This document shows, piece by piece, positions 16,387 to 24,640 of a stretch of DNA of 64,000 nucleotides. Position numbers and translations under genes: made by a program. Under the pieces are notes generated by a model that ran no database searches, was not told the origin of the DNA, and saw only the letters and a program-made list of their open reading frames with translations. Within the stretch, counting starts at the first letter, position 1. Each line of letters starts with the position of its first letter. The stretch spans positions 29,303 to 93,302 of the forward strand of contig NZ_JABCPZ010000012.1 of NCBI RefSeq assembly GCF_013283785.1, read 5' to 3'. Source of the DNA: Nonomuraea antri. Lineage in GTDB: Bacteria > Actinomycetota > Actinomycetes > Streptosporangiales > Streptosporangiaceae.

Positions 16387-17232
16387 TCAGGAGTGCTGGA
16401 CGATCGTCTCCACGGGACGGTCAGGGCACGTCACGCAGACGAAGACGAACATCGATCCCGCGTCGCCGATCGTGATGTCCGCCGGTTCCTGCAGCTCCGG
16501 GACCTGGTAGGGGCCGAGTAGGTGCTGTTCCTCCAGTGGCGTCCAGGCCCGGCCGGACTCGGCGTCGTGTTCGCGGCTCGCGACGGTGAGCAGGTGCGAC
16601 ATCTCGTGGCCGCGGGCGCACTCCATCGGCATCGGGTCCTGGATCCAGTGGACCCAGCCGCCGACCTTGGTGCCCGGCGCCGTGGACAGGTGGTACTGGT
16701 AGCTCCAGCCGGAGTCCTCGATCCGTTCGTCCAGGCTTTCCGGCAGCGTCCATGCGGACGGGTACTCCCGCACGCGTTCCGGAGACAGCACGCACGGCAG
16801 GGGCAGGTAGTCCGCCTCGGACTCCACCGGCTCCGGCGCCTCGGTGCGGACGCCGGTGACGAGCCGCGAGTCCCGCCAGGTCACGTGGAGCACGGGCGCG
16901 TGATCGGGCTCGTGACTCGTGGGGCACCACAACACCTGGCACAGGTCCGTTGCGGCGGGGAACGGCAGTTCCGGGACATCTCGGGCATAGATCTGCAGGA
17001 CGGGCACCATCGCCACCCGCCCGAAGACTCCCGACGGGTCCGCGTGTTGCGACGCCTCGCAGTACGGCCAAGCCTCGTCCGCGGGCCACAGCAGCGGGCC
17101 GCCCATGGAACTCTCGGTGACGGCGGGAGCTCCGCGGCGGGGGTGCAGCCGGACCGTGGTGCGGCCCTGCCCGGCCAGTTCCGGGACGAGCGCCGCCACG
17201 TCCACCGGCGCGGACGGAGTCGTCAGTCGCAC
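16387..17232 (-). CDS. DUF1963/YwqG-like conserved protein (intact copy)
   Basis: A 281-aa protein starting at GTG 17232. Landmarks: SSMGGPLLWPADEAWPYC, VPVLQIYARDVPELPFP, DLCQVLWCPTSHEP, STAPGTKVGGWVHWIQDPMP, then MECARGHEMSHLLTVAS, a C-terminal FVFVCVTCP motif, and a few more residues. The 'GGPLLWP ... W ... VPV.Q.. LP' order resembles the DUF1963/YwqG fold. Several Cys/His pairs (C.RGHEMSHL, VCVTC) could bind metal. It is the undamaged relative of the pseudogene at 6486-7365. It converges on the oxidoreductase gene with 11 bp between stops. Function unknown. Confidence 0.8.
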   Translation of the reverse strand: MRLTTPSAPVDVAALVPELAGQGRTTVRLHPRRGAPAVTESSMGGPLLWPADEAWPYCEASQHADPSGVFGRVAMVPVLQIYARDVPELPFPAATDLCQVLWCPTSHEPDHAPVLHVTWRDSRLVTGVRTEAPEPVESEADYLPLPCVLSPERVREYPSAWTLPESLDERIEDSGWSYQYHLSTAPGTKVGGWVHWIQDPMPMECARGHEMSHLLTVASREHDAESGRAWTPLEEQHLLGPYQVPELQEPADITIGDAGSMFVFVCVTCPDRPVETIVQHS

Positions 17233-17295
17233 GCGGTCTCCCCCCGATCGTCAAGAATGCCGCCGAACTACCCGATACCGTAGGGCAGCGCGCGA

Positions 17296-17622
17296 TCAGT
17301 CGGCGTCCCGGCGCCGCCGTTTCACGTGCCTCACCAGGTACGGGCCCGCCCACGCCTGGAACCATCCCGCCCCCATCAGAAGCAGGACGAGGACGATCGG
17401 ATTCATCAGCTCCACCGGCAGGACGTCCCAGAGCTGCCAGATCCCCCACCCGATGGGGAAGGTGAGGAAGAGGAGCGCGACCCCCGACAGCAGGATCGGA
17501 TCCTGAACCGTCAGCAGGACCACGATCGAGTAGACGCCCACCGCCAGCACCAGACCGGCGTAGATGAGCGCGACGCATCCCAGCGGACCGGGTTCGCGGA
17601 ACTTCGTCACTCTGGGCTCCAT
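17296..17622 (-). CDS. small membrane protein (three hydrophobic segments)
   Basis: A 108-aa protein from ATG 17622. Hydrophobic segments lie at about residues 13-38, 43-63 and 72-95; it ends in the basic tail YLVRHVKRRRRDAD, which by the positive-inside rule sits in the cytoplasm. A long open frame continues upstream, but protein-like composition starts at MEPRVTKFREPGPLGC. The family is unknown; it loosely recalls short actinomycete membrane proteins such as the SCO4225 group, but I cannot confirm that. Confidence 0.65.
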   Translation of the reverse strand: MEPRVTKFREPGPLGCVALIYAGLVLAVGVYSIVVLLTVQDPILLSGVALLFLTFPIGWGIWQLWDVLPVELMNPIVLVLLLMGAGWFQAWAGPYLVRHVKRRRRDAD

Positions 17623-17702
17623 GCTTCGACCTGGGGCTGGAGCGCCGAGTGTATGCGCGTCCCGGTGCCGGGGTTCACCATGCACACCCCGCCTCGAAAG
17701 TT

Positions 17703-18311
17703 CTACAGCCCGAAGGCGCCGCCCTCGATCAGGATGAGCAGGCCGACGCCGATCAGCACGACCGGCAGCAGAATGTGACCCCACCTGCTCAAGGCCTCGG
17801 CGACGATCGGCCGGGTGGCGAAGAACCGGCCGGCGAGACACCACACGGCCACCAAAGTCAGAAAAACGGCGACGTAGACGGTCATCGAGCCGAGGCCGGC
17901 GGTGGCGAAGACCGGGACGTACACGCCGATGTTGTCGCCGCCATTCGCGAAGGTGACCGCGGCGACCTCCAGGGCCTTCGGCCCACCGGCATGCTTCTCG
18001 GCCGTCGGCCCGTCGCCGTCGTGCCCGTTGCGGCGCTCCTTCCACGCCTGCCGGCCTGCCTTGACGCCCAGGGCCAGCGGGAGCAGACCCAGGTACGGCA
18101 GGACCGGCTCGGGAAGGAAGGTGGCGCCGAAAGCCACGGCCACCGCGACGGCCACGATGCCCAGGAAGCCGAGATACTGACCGGCCACCACCCGCGCGGC
18201 GGCTCCGCGCCGTCCCGCGCCCTGGGCGAAGAACAACGCCAGGAGCAGAAGGTCGTCGACGTTCGTGACGGCGAACAATCCCACCGCTTGCCCGATGATG
18301 CCCGCGTTCAC
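17703..18311 (-). CDS. cadmium resistance transporter family protein (CadD-like)
   Basis: A 202-aa membrane protein with five or six hydrophobic segments. The family landmarks are clear: TNVDDLLLLALFFAQG near residue 16 and TFANGGDNIGVYVPVFA near residue 122, both acidic motifs within membrane segments as in CadD proteins of the LysE superfamily. A charged loop (WKERRNGHDGDGP) separates the two repeats. It probably exports Cd2+ or a related divalent metal. No metalloregulator gene adjoins it. Confidence 0.9.
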   Translation of the reverse strand: MNAGIIGQAVGLFAVTNVDDLLLLALFFAQGAGRRGAAARVVAGQYLGFLGIVAVAVAVAFGATFLPEPVLPYLGLLPLALGVKAGRQAWKERRNGHDGDGPTAEKHAGGPKALEVAAVTFANGGDNIGVYVPVFATAGLGSMTVYVAVFLTLVAVWCLAGRFFATRPIVAEALSRWGHILLPVVLIGVGLLILIEGGAFGL

Positions 18312-18360
18312 GACGAGACGTCCCCTTCCACGGCAGGATGTCCCGGCGACACTACCGGCC

Positions 18361-18417
18361 CGGCCTGCTCACCACCGGCCTGGCGTGCTCACCACCCGGG
18401 CCTGGCGTGCTCACCAC
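18361..18417. repeat. short imperfect tandem repeat at the P450 3' end
   Basis: Three copies of a unit based on CGGCCTGGCGTGCTCACCAC: 18361-18375 (shortened), 18376-18395, and 18396-18417 (with two extra bases). The stop codon of the P450 gene falls in the last unit, so the array looks like duplication of the gene's 3' end into the spacer. Confidence 0.8.
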
Positions 18418-19613
18418 CGGACCGGCACCGCCACCAGCCCGCCGACCACCAGCCCTTCCCGCCGTCTGAGCTCGTCGGCGGGTACGGCCAGCTCCAGCGC
18501 GGGCAGCCGCGCCAGCAGCACCTCCAGGACGGTCTGCAGTTCGACGCGGGCGAGCGCCTGGCCCAGGCAGGAGTGCGGGCCGACGCCGAAGGCCACGTGC
18601 GGATTGGGCGAGCGGTCCAGGCTCATCCGCTCGGCCTGCTCGAACTGCCGCTCGTCGCGGTTCGCCGCGGCCATGCTGCAGATCACGGTCGTGCCCTTCG
18701 GCAGGATCTCGCCCGCGACCTCGACCTCCTCGCTCAGGTAGCGCGGCATGCCGAAGCCGGGGTTGGCGTCGAAGCGCAGCACCTCCTCCACCGCCGGACG
18801 GACCAGCGCCCGGTCGGCCAGCAACGCCTCCCACCGTGCCCGATCGGCCAGCAACAGCGCGGCCATCTTGCCGATCATGTTCGCGGTGGTCTCGTGCCCG
18901 GCCACGAGCAGCGCCTTGGACGTGCCCAGGATGAGCTTCTCGGTCAGCCGGCCGTCGAGGCCCGCGACCATCGACAGCAGCTCGCTGATCAGGTCGTCCT
19001 GGCCAGGTGCGGCCTGCTTGGCCCGCAGCAGCGCGAGCAGGTAGGCGTCGAAGTCGGCCTGGGCGGCGTCGATCTCGTCCTGGGCGAACCTGGTCATGCT
19101 GAGCATCGTGTCCGACCAGTACGCGAACCTGTCGCGGTCGGAGTCCGGCACGCCCAGCAGGTCACAGATCACCCAGACCGGCAGCGGGAAGCCGACGCCG
19201 CTCACCAGGTCGGCGGGCGCGCCCTCGGCGGTCATGCGCTCGACCAGGTGCTCGGTCATCGCCTTGATCCCGGGCTGCAGCGCGATGACCCGTTTGGCGG
19301 TGAACGCCCGGCCCACGAGCTGGCGCCAGGCGCGGTGCTCGTCGCCGCTCATGCTGCGGCCGCCGCTGCCGAACACCCCGCCGGACTCGTTCGCGGTCAC
19401 GCGGGCGGCGTCCGGGGCGTCGAGCTGACGGGTGAAGCGCGGGTCGGACAGGACCTGCTTGACGTCGGCGTACCGGGTGAGCAGGAGCGCGTGGTCGCCG
19501 CTGGCCAACCGGATCGGCGCGACGGGGCAGGCGTCGCGCAGCTCCGCCCACTCGGGCGGCGGTTCGAGCGGGCTCGGGCCGGCGAACGGGTACGAGGGCG
19601 GGGCGCCGGACAC
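18411..19613 (-). CDS. cytochrome P450
   Basis: A 400-aa soluble bacterial P450. The I-helix oxygen-activation motif AGHETT is at residues 238-243, the K-helix EEVLR at 276-280 (ExxR), and the heme loop FGVGPHSCLG at 342-351 with Cys349 as thiolate ligand. The length and lack of a membrane anchor match actinobacterial class I P450s that take electrons from ferredoxin. No ferredoxin or biosynthetic gene lies next to it, so the substrate cannot be inferred. The start is GTG 19613. Confidence 0.95.
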   Translation of the reverse strand: MSGAPPSYPFAGPSPLEPPPEWAELRDACPVAPIRLASGDHALLLTRYADVKQVLSDPRFTRQLDAPDAARVTANESGGVFGSGGRSMSGDEHRAWRQLVGRAFTAKRVIALQPGIKAMTEHLVERMTAEGAPADLVSGVGFPLPVWVICDLLGVPDSDRDRFAYWSDTMLSMTRFAQDEIDAAQADFDAYLLALLRAKQAAPGQDDLISELLSMVAGLDGRLTEKLILGTSKALLVAGHETTANMIGKMAALLLADRARWEALLADRALVRPAVEEVLRFDANPGFGMPRYLSEEVEVAGEILPKGTTVICSMAAANRDERQFEQAERMSLDRSPNPHVAFGVGPHSCLGQALARVELQTVLEVLLARLPALELAVPADELRRREGLVVGGLVAVPVRW

Positions 19614-19689
19614 ATGGCCTCCAAGAGCGCGGATGGCGCACAGTTAAGTCACTGGGATCAAAGCGGTCAATCGAACGCTCCGGTTGGTG

Positions 19690-19827
19690 AGCTGGCTCGC
19701 GTTGTGGTTCGTCGAGCCGGCCGGCCACAAGTCGGACGGCGATCTTCGTCCCGAGACTGAACCGGTCGCCATCGAGACGCTCTTCCGCCTGATCGAGGAG
19801 TTCTTCAGCCGCTCCGATGGCGGTTGA
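19690..19827 (+). pseudogene. possible 3' remnant of a gene
   Basis: A + strand frame ending at TGA 19825-19827 has strong codon bias and reads SWLALWFVEPAGHKSDGD, then PVAIETLFRLIEEFFSRS near the end. No start or upstream homology is visible. It may be the last 45 codons of a lost gene. Confidence 0.3.
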
Positions 19828-19836
19828 GCCCGGGGG

Positions 19837-20190
19837 TCAGCGGGCTTCGAGGGCTGCTGTGAGGGCGGCTGCGATCTCCGTGACGTCGAGTTCGACCAGG
19901 ACGGCGTCACCGTCCACGGCGGTTCCGCGTTCGGTGATGGCGAGGCCGATCAGGGCGAGCGCGCCCGCCTGATCGCGAACGCCGCGCTGTTCATGGGTCT
20001 CACCACGGAGATCACCGAGGTCCCCGGGCTCGTCGCGTTCCCAGGCCGCGACGGCGGCAGCCGCCAGATCCCCAGGAATGCGTACCGGCAAGCGGGACAC
20101 CTGAGGCTCAAGCCGGCGCCCGATCTCCGCGAGCACCGCACCATCCCGCCGGTACCTGGCGTACTGCGCGGACTCCTCCACGGCACTCAC
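19837..20190 (-). CDS. hypothetical protein coupled to cutA
   Basis: A 117-aa protein whose GTG start overlaps the cutA stop (GTGA), so translation is coupled. Features: SAVEESAQYARYRRDGAVLA, RIPGDLAAAAVAAWERDEP, a middle rich in charged residues, and the C-terminal helix VTEIAAALTAALEAR. No membrane segment or known motif. The coupling suggests a role alongside CutA, but nothing more can be said. Confidence 0.65.
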   Translation of the reverse strand: MSAVEESAQYARYRRDGAVLAEIGRRLEPQVSRLPVRIPGDLAAAAVAAWERDEPGDLGDLRGETHEQRGVRDQAGALALIGLAITERGTAVDGDAVLVELDVTEIAAALTAALEAR

Positions 20191-20513
20191 GATCCGCTCG
20201 CGATCTCTCGGTCGATCCAGGCCAGGTAATCGGCGCTGCCCGCGACGACCGGGACCGCGATGATCTCGGGAACGTCGTAGGAGTGGACCTCCCGCACCCG
20301 GGCGGCGAGTTCGTCGAAGCGCGCGGACGTGCTCTTCAGCAGCACCAGCCACTCCTCGGCCTCTTCGAGCCGGCCCTCCCACCAGTACGTCGACCTGATC
20401 GGCCCGACGACCTGGGCGCAGGCCGCGAGGCGGCGCCCGACCACCGCTCGGCAGATCTCGCCAGCCTCGTCCCGATCGCCCGCGGTGACATGGACCTCGA
20501 TGTAATCGGCCAC
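20187..20513 (-). CDS. cutA: CutA1 divalent-ion tolerance family protein
   Basis: A 108-aa protein starting at GTG 20513. It carries the family landmarks: YIEVHVTAGDRDEAGEICRA, RRLAACAQVVGPIRSTYWW (with the conserved ACAQ and S.Y.W), EEWLVLLKS, and HSYDVPEIIAVPV. These proteins form trimers related to PII; a role in copper tolerance was proposed in E. coli but the molecular function is unsettled. Divergent from the YrhB-like gene at 20559. A hypothetical gene overlaps its stop by 4 bp. Confidence 0.93.
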   Translation of the reverse strand: MADYIEVHVTAGDRDEAGEICRAVVGRRLAACAQVVGPIRSTYWWEGRLEEAEEWLVLLKSTSARFDELAARVREVHSYDVPEIIAVPVVAGSADYLAWIDREIASGS

Positions 20514-20558
20514 GCACCCAACCTTACGAGGCAGGGAGAAAAGCTGCATGATGAGCGA

Positions 20559-20864
20559 GTGCTGACCGAGTCGGAGGCCCGGGTCATCGCTGCGGCGGAG
20601 GTGGCCCGGCTGCGCCGTGACATGGGCCGATGGTTCGCCGACGATGTCGAGTTCGTCATCATCGGCATGGAGGAATACCCGGTCGGATGGGTCTACTACT
20701 ACCAGTCCAGCAAGTACCTGAAGTCGGGCAGAATCCGGGATTCGCTCGCCGGTAACGCGCCGATCCTGGTCGACCGCCGCGACGGCACGGCGGTACTCAC
20801 GGGGACCGCGGACGACATCGAGCACTACGTCCGCGAGTACGAACGCGAGCACCCGCTGAGCTAG
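20559..20864 (+). CDS. YrhB/Imm35-type protein
   Basis: A 101-aa protein; GTG 20559 is the likely start. The pattern is that of the YrhB domain (Imm35): VEFVIIGMEEYPVGWVYYY, then SKYLKSGRIRDSLAGNAPIL, VDRRDGTAVLTGTADDIEHY, and a charged C-terminus. Members occur as immunity proteins in polymorphic toxin loci and as solo genes. No toxin is nearby. It lies outside the 0-15 kb island but is of the same kind. Confidence 0.85.
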   Translation: MLTESEARVIAAAEVARLRRDMGRWFADDVEFVIIGMEEYPVGWVYYYQSSKYLKSGRIRDSLAGNAPILVDRRDGTAVLTGTADDIEHYVREYEREHPLS

Positions 20865-21021
20865 AGGCGCGTCAGCCGGCGGCGGCGCGAATCGCAGCGG
20901 GCCAGGCGCCGACGACCCCGGGATCGCGCCCTCCGTCACAAAGCATGATCAATCTAGCGCGGTTAGCGGATTTCACGCAGGGGATCATTCTCTTCACGCT
21001 GTGTAGTGACCACGTGGAGGC

Positions 21022-22623
21022 ATGATGCGCCGGCTGAGAGCCGATCTCCCGCTGCTGGCCGTCGCCGTCGGGTTGCTGCTGGCGGTGGTGCTGTGGGGGG
21101 CGATCTTCACCGAGTCGCTGGCCAGGGCCGGGGACGCGGCGCTCGGCTGGGTGGTGCACTCCTTCGGCTGGCTGTTCGTGGTGGCCGCCGACTTCTTCCT
21201 GGTCCTGGCCGTCGTGCTGGCCTTCAGCCGGTTCGGACGGATCCGGCTCGGCGATGACGACGACGTCCCGGAGTTCAGCAACCTCGCCTGGACGGCGATG
21301 ATGTTCAGCTCCGGCATGGGCATCGGCCTGATGTTCTACGGCGTCGCCGAGCCCATCACGCACCTGCTCAGCCCGCCACCCGGCCTGGACATCCGGCCGG
21401 GCTCACCCCAGGCGGCGCAGACCGCGATGGAGTACGCCCTGTTCCACTGGACCCTGCACCCCTGGGCCATCTACGCGGTCACCGGCCTGGCCCTGGCCTA
21501 CTCCACGTTCCGCAGGGGACGGGGCAACCGGTTCAGCGCAGCGTTCACCCCGCTGTTCGGCGGCCGGCCCCGTCCGACGGCCGGGCGGGTGCTGGATCTG
21601 CTGGCCATCCTGGCCACCGCCTTCGGCACCGCGACCAGCCTGGGCCTGGGGGCGCTCCAGGTCGAGTACGGGCTCGACGAGCTGTTCGGGCTCAGCGGAC
21701 GGCGGCTGGAAGTGATCGTCATCGTCGTGCTGACGGCCGGGTTCGTCGTCTCGGCGGCCAGCGGGGTGGAGCGCGGCGTGCGGCTCCTCAGCACGTTCAA
21801 CGTCTATCTGGCCGGCGCGCTGGCCCTGTTCATCCTGCTGTTCGGCCCCACGGTGGCGATACTCGGCCTGATCCCCGCCTCGCTCGGCGGTTACCTGGAC
21901 AACCTGCTCATGATGTCGTCGCGGACCGGCACGCTCGTGGACAAGGACTGGCTCAGCGCGTGGACCTTCTTCTACTGGGCGTGGTGGATGTCCTGGGCCC
22001 CGTTCGTGGGCGCCTTCATCGCCAGGATCTCCCGGGGCAGGACGATTCGCGAGTTCGTCTTCGGCGTGCTGCTCATCCCGTCCGGGGCGAGCTTGTTGTG
22101 GTTCTCGATCAGCGGCGGCAGCGCCGTGTGGCTGCAGCTGTCGGGCGCGGCGGACTTCACCGGCGCGATCAAGGAGGGCGCGGAGGCGGCGATGTTCGCG
22201 CTCCTGCACCACCTGCCGCTCAGCCTGGTCTCCACCGCGATCACCGCAGGGCTGGTCGCGCTCTACTTCATCACCAGCGCGGACTCGGCCTCGCTGGTGC
22301 TCGGGTCGTTGTCGAGCCGGGGTTCGCTGCATCCCGCCAGGCCGCTGGTGGTGATGTGGGGGGTGCTGGTCGGGGCGGTCGCGCTGGTGTTGTTGCTGGC
22401 CGGCGGGCTGAAGGCGTTGCAGCAGGCGACGGTGCTGGTCGCGTTGCCGTTCGTGGTCGTCATGTTGCTGCTGTGCGCGGCGCTGGTGAAGGAGCTGCGC
22501 GAGGATCCGGGGGCCGGGCCGCCGCGCGGCGTCCATCCGCACGGGCTGCCGCGCGCGCTGCGCCGGGTCAGCGGCGAGGACGACGCCGAGCCGCCCGAGC
22601 CCGGCAGCCGCACACCCGGCTGA
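21022..22623 (+). CDS. BCCT-family betaine/carnitine/choline transporter
   Basis: A 533-aa protein with about 12 membrane segments. Landmarks are SSGMGIGLMFYGVAEPI (first conserved block) and the family signature WTFFYWAWWMSWAPFVG near residue 313, followed by ARISRGRTIREF. ITSADSASLVLG matches the later conserved Asp-Ser segment. Uptake of a compatible solute such as glycine betaine is likely. The glycine-rich GMGIG at the start (rather than GMGMG) is often linked to proton coupling or exchange, but this is only suggestive. The C-terminal tail of about 40 residues is hydrophilic and proline-rich. Confidence 0.93.
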   Translation: MMRRLRADLPLLAVAVGLLLAVVLWGAIFTESLARAGDAALGWVVHSFGWLFVVAADFFLVLAVVLAFSRFGRIRLGDDDDVPEFSNLAWTAMMFSSGMGIGLMFYGVAEPITHLLSPPPGLDIRPGSPQAAQTAMEYALFHWTLHPWAIYAVTGLALAYSTFRRGRGNRFSAAFTPLFGGRPRPTAGRVLDLLAILATAFGTATSLGLGALQVEYGLDELFGLSGRRLEVIVIVVLTAGFVVSAASGVERGVRLLSTFNVYLAGALALFILLFGPTVAILGLIPASLGGYLDNLLMMSSRTGTLVDKDWLSAWTFFYWAWWMSWAPFVGAFIARISRGRTIREFVFGVLLIPSGASLLWFSISGGSAVWLQLSGAADFTGAIKEGAEAAMFALLHHLPLSLVSTAITAGLVALYFITSADSASLVLGSLSSRGSLHPARPLVVMWGVLVGAVALVLLLAGGLKALQQATVLVALPFVVVMLLLCAALVKELREDPGAGPPRGVHPHGLPRALRRVSGEDDAEPPEPGSRTPG

Positions 22624-22645
22624 AAGGTGCATGCTGGGCGATAAC

Positions 22646-23098
22646 ATGCCGATCGTGGCAGATTGGGAGCTTCGACCGGCCTCGGCGGCCGACCTGGATC
22701 CGATGCTCGAGCTGCGTGCCGTGGTCATGCGGCCCGATCTCGAACGGCTCGGACGATACGACGAACACCGCGTACGGCAACGGATGCGGGAAGCGTACGA
22801 GCCGCGGCACACCTGGGTGATCGAGGTCGGCGGCGACTTCGCCGGCTGCGTCGCGCTGCGCCCGGACGCGGGCTCCTACTGGCTGGAGCACTTCTACCTG
22901 AACCCGGACCTGCACGGCAGAGGCATCGGATCCGCCGTGGTGAGCCGGCTGCTCGAACAGTGCGACCGCGAAGGCGTCACGGTCCGGCTGATCGTGTTGC
23001 GGGGCAGCCCGGCGCGCCGACTGTACGAGCGGCACGGGTTCGCCTTCGAGAGCGAGGACGAGGTGGACGTCGTCATGATCCGCCCGGCCGCGACCTGA
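22646..23098 (+). CDS. GNAT-family N-acetyltransferase
   Basis: A 150-aa protein starting at ATG 22646 (ATG 22631 is an alternative). It has the acetyl-CoA site pattern LEHFYLNPDLHGRGIGSAVV (residues about 82-101) with the R/Q-x-x-G-x-G/A core HGRGIG, then VRLIVLRGSPARRLYERHGF. The acceptor is unknown. It converges on the minus-strand gene 23073-23615, overlapping by 26 bp. It begins 23 bp after the BCCT gene, so the two may be cotranscribed. Confidence 0.9.
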   Translation: MPIVADWELRPASAADLDPMLELRAVVMRPDLERLGRYDEHRVRQRMREAYEPRHTWVIEVGGDFAGCVALRPDAGSYWLEHFYLNPDLHGRGIGSAVVSRLLEQCDREGVTVRLIVLRGSPARRLYERHGFAFESEDEVDVVMIRPAAT

Positions 23099-23615
23099 TC
23101 GCCGACCAAATGCGCCACCCACGGGCCGAGGGCGGCGGCGAGGACGGCCGCGCGGGCGCGGCGGGCATCGCGGTGAGCACCGCCTCGTACCGGGCCCGGT
23201 CGAACACGTACGGACCCAGACCGGTGAGACCGTCGCGGTCGACCTCGTCCTCGTAGTCCGTCTGCCGGCCCAGGTCCCGCCAGACCACCCGGTCGCCGGC
23301 GCGCTCCACGACCGCGGTCACCGCGCCGCAGCCGAGGTCACCGCACTCGGGGCAGACGTACAGCGGGATCCTGCCGTCGGTCAGCGGTGACGGGGACCGG
23401 CCGAGCAGCGCGCCCACGTCGTTCTCGTCGAAGGGCGGCGCCAGCCCCAGGACCGAGGAGAGGTCCGCGAGCGCGGGCCTGCGTCCGGCCAGCGTGTCCA
23501 GCAGCGAGTCGCCGTCGATCACCAGGTCCAGGAACCACCGCTCGGTCCTGGACGAGCCCCCGCCCAGGTCCTCGTAGGGCCTGACCCGGCGGACTAGTGA
23601 CAGCGAACTGATCAT
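23073..23615 (-). CDS. conserved hypothetical protein with a Cys motif
   Basis: A 180-aa protein. It begins MISSLSLVRRVRPYEDLGGG and includes ERWFLDLVIDGDSLLD, IPLYVCPECGDLGCGAVT (three Cys that could bind metal), and WRDLGRQTDYEDEVDRD. Similar proteins with a CPECGDLGCG patch occur in actinobacteria, usually unnamed. Its ATG lies 14 bp from the divergent membrane protein gene at 23630. Confidence 0.75.
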   Translation of the reverse strand: MISSLSLVRRVRPYEDLGGGSSRTERWFLDLVIDGDSLLDTLAGRRPALADLSSVLGLAPPFDENDVGALLGRSPSPLTDGRIPLYVCPECGDLGCGAVTAVVERAGDRVVWRDLGRQTDYEDEVDRDGLTGLGPYVFDRARYEAVLTAMPAAPARPSSPPPSARGWRIWSAIRSRPGGS

Positions 23616-23629
23616 GCGAGCATGGTCGC

Positions 23630-23995
23630 ATGACGGGTGCCGTGGTCGTCGAAGGATCCGCCGCGCGCAGGGCCGCGATCGTGGTCGGGGCGCTGGTGGC
23701 CGGGGTCGTCCTGGTGGTGGCGGTGCTCGCGACGGCGCCGGGCCACGAGGAGCGGTTCGGCCGTTCGATGGCGGCCATGCAGGCGCTCGCCCACACGATC
23801 GAGGAAGGCGACACGCTCACCGAGCGGACGGTCGGCGAGCTCACGTTCACCTCGATCTCCCGGGTCGACGGCCTGGTCTACTTCCAGGAGGGCATCGACC
23901 TCGGCGGCGAGCCGGTGGGCTACGTCTGGAGCCCGGCCGGCGAGCCTGACGACGCCCGGCATGTGACCGGCCCCTGGTACCAGTACAGGGGGTAG
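23630..23995 (+). CDS. membrane-anchored protein, short relative of the 8652/14228 family
   Basis: A 121-aa protein with one N-terminal hydrophobic segment (about residues 13-35) and an outer domain. The end, ARHVTGPWYQYRG, matches the tails of the proteins at 8652-9230 (YRHLTGPWYGWKG) and 14228-14818 (YRHIKGRWYSYSG). The part just before, GYVWSPAGEPDDA, also matches their LWLPVGEPSES / LWFPNGQLSTE part. The family's multi-span N-terminus is replaced by a single anchor. Function unknown. Confidence 0.75.
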   Translation: MTGAVVVEGSAARRAAIVVGALVAGVVLVVAVLATAPGHEERFGRSMAAMQALAHTIEEGDTLTERTVGELTFTSISRVDGLVYFQEGIDLGGEPVGYVWSPAGEPDDARHVTGPWYQYRG

Positions 23996-24031
23996 GGCCG
24001 CGGCACTAAGCCGATCACAGGTGGTTCTCAA

Positions 24032-24619
24032 GTGCCCGCGGTCAAAGTGGACATCGTGGCACGCACCCCGAACAACAGCAGAGCCAGGAAGCCGGGCAAG
24101 CAGGCGTACGTCAAGAAACCGGAGCCGCTGGGCGTCGGCGGGACGATCGGGATGACGCTGAGCCTGGTCATCCCGGCCGGCCTGCTCATCTGGCTGGTCG
24201 TCACGGTCATCTCCGTCACGATGCCCGACCTCGACCTGGCGCTCGGTCGGTCCGGCACGCCGGGCACCGCGACCGTCCTGTCGTGCGAACGCGTCGGCAA
24301 GGGACGCTACGACTGCGACGCCCGTTTCGTCTTCGACGACCGGTCGCGCGAACCGATCGTCATCGACACCGTCCCGGACGCCGAGCCGGGCGAGGTCTTC
24401 CCCGCGGCGCTGACCCCGGAGGGCGACCGGGTGCTGCCCACCGGGGCGCGCGGGGTGTGGAACGCGGTCGCGCTGCTGGTCGCGCTCCCGTTCGGGCTGG
24501 CGCTGATCGCGTTCCTGACCGCGCTCTTCACCCGCTCCAGGAAGGCGATCATCTGGACGGGGGCGATCGGCGCGCCGTTCCTCGTCCTGCTGGTGCTCGG
24601 GTTCGCCATCGGCACCTGA
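24032..24619 (+). CDS. hypothetical membrane protein
   Basis: A 195-aa protein starting at GTG 24032. The basic N-terminus (NNSRARKPGKQAYVKKPEP) is followed by a hydrophobic segment at about 40-65, an outer domain with two Cys (VLSCERVGKGRYDCDARFVF), then two membrane segments near 145-165 and 172-193. The Cys pair could form a disulfide. The layout resembles DUF6346-like proteins, but I cannot confirm this. It starts 37 bp after 23630-23995 and may be cotranscribed with it. Confidence 0.72.
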   Translation: MPAVKVDIVARTPNNSRARKPGKQAYVKKPEPLGVGGTIGMTLSLVIPAGLLIWLVVTVISVTMPDLDLALGRSGTPGTATVLSCERVGKGRYDCDARFVFDDRSREPIVIDTVPDAEPGEVFPAALTPEGDRVLPTGARGVWNAVALLVALPFGLALIAFLTALFTRSRKAIIWTGAIGAPFLVLLVLGFAIGT

Positions 24620-24640
24620 CGGGACGGACGCGGCGGCGGC

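Noticed and set aside
18411..19613. P450 as part of a biosynthetic gene cluster
   Set aside because: No ferredoxin, synthase or tailoring gene lies nearby; neighbours are unrelated.
17649..19760. 703-codon open frame on the + strand
   Set aside because: It is antisense to the CadD and P450 genes and rich in Gly, Arg, His and Gln; a high-GC shadow.
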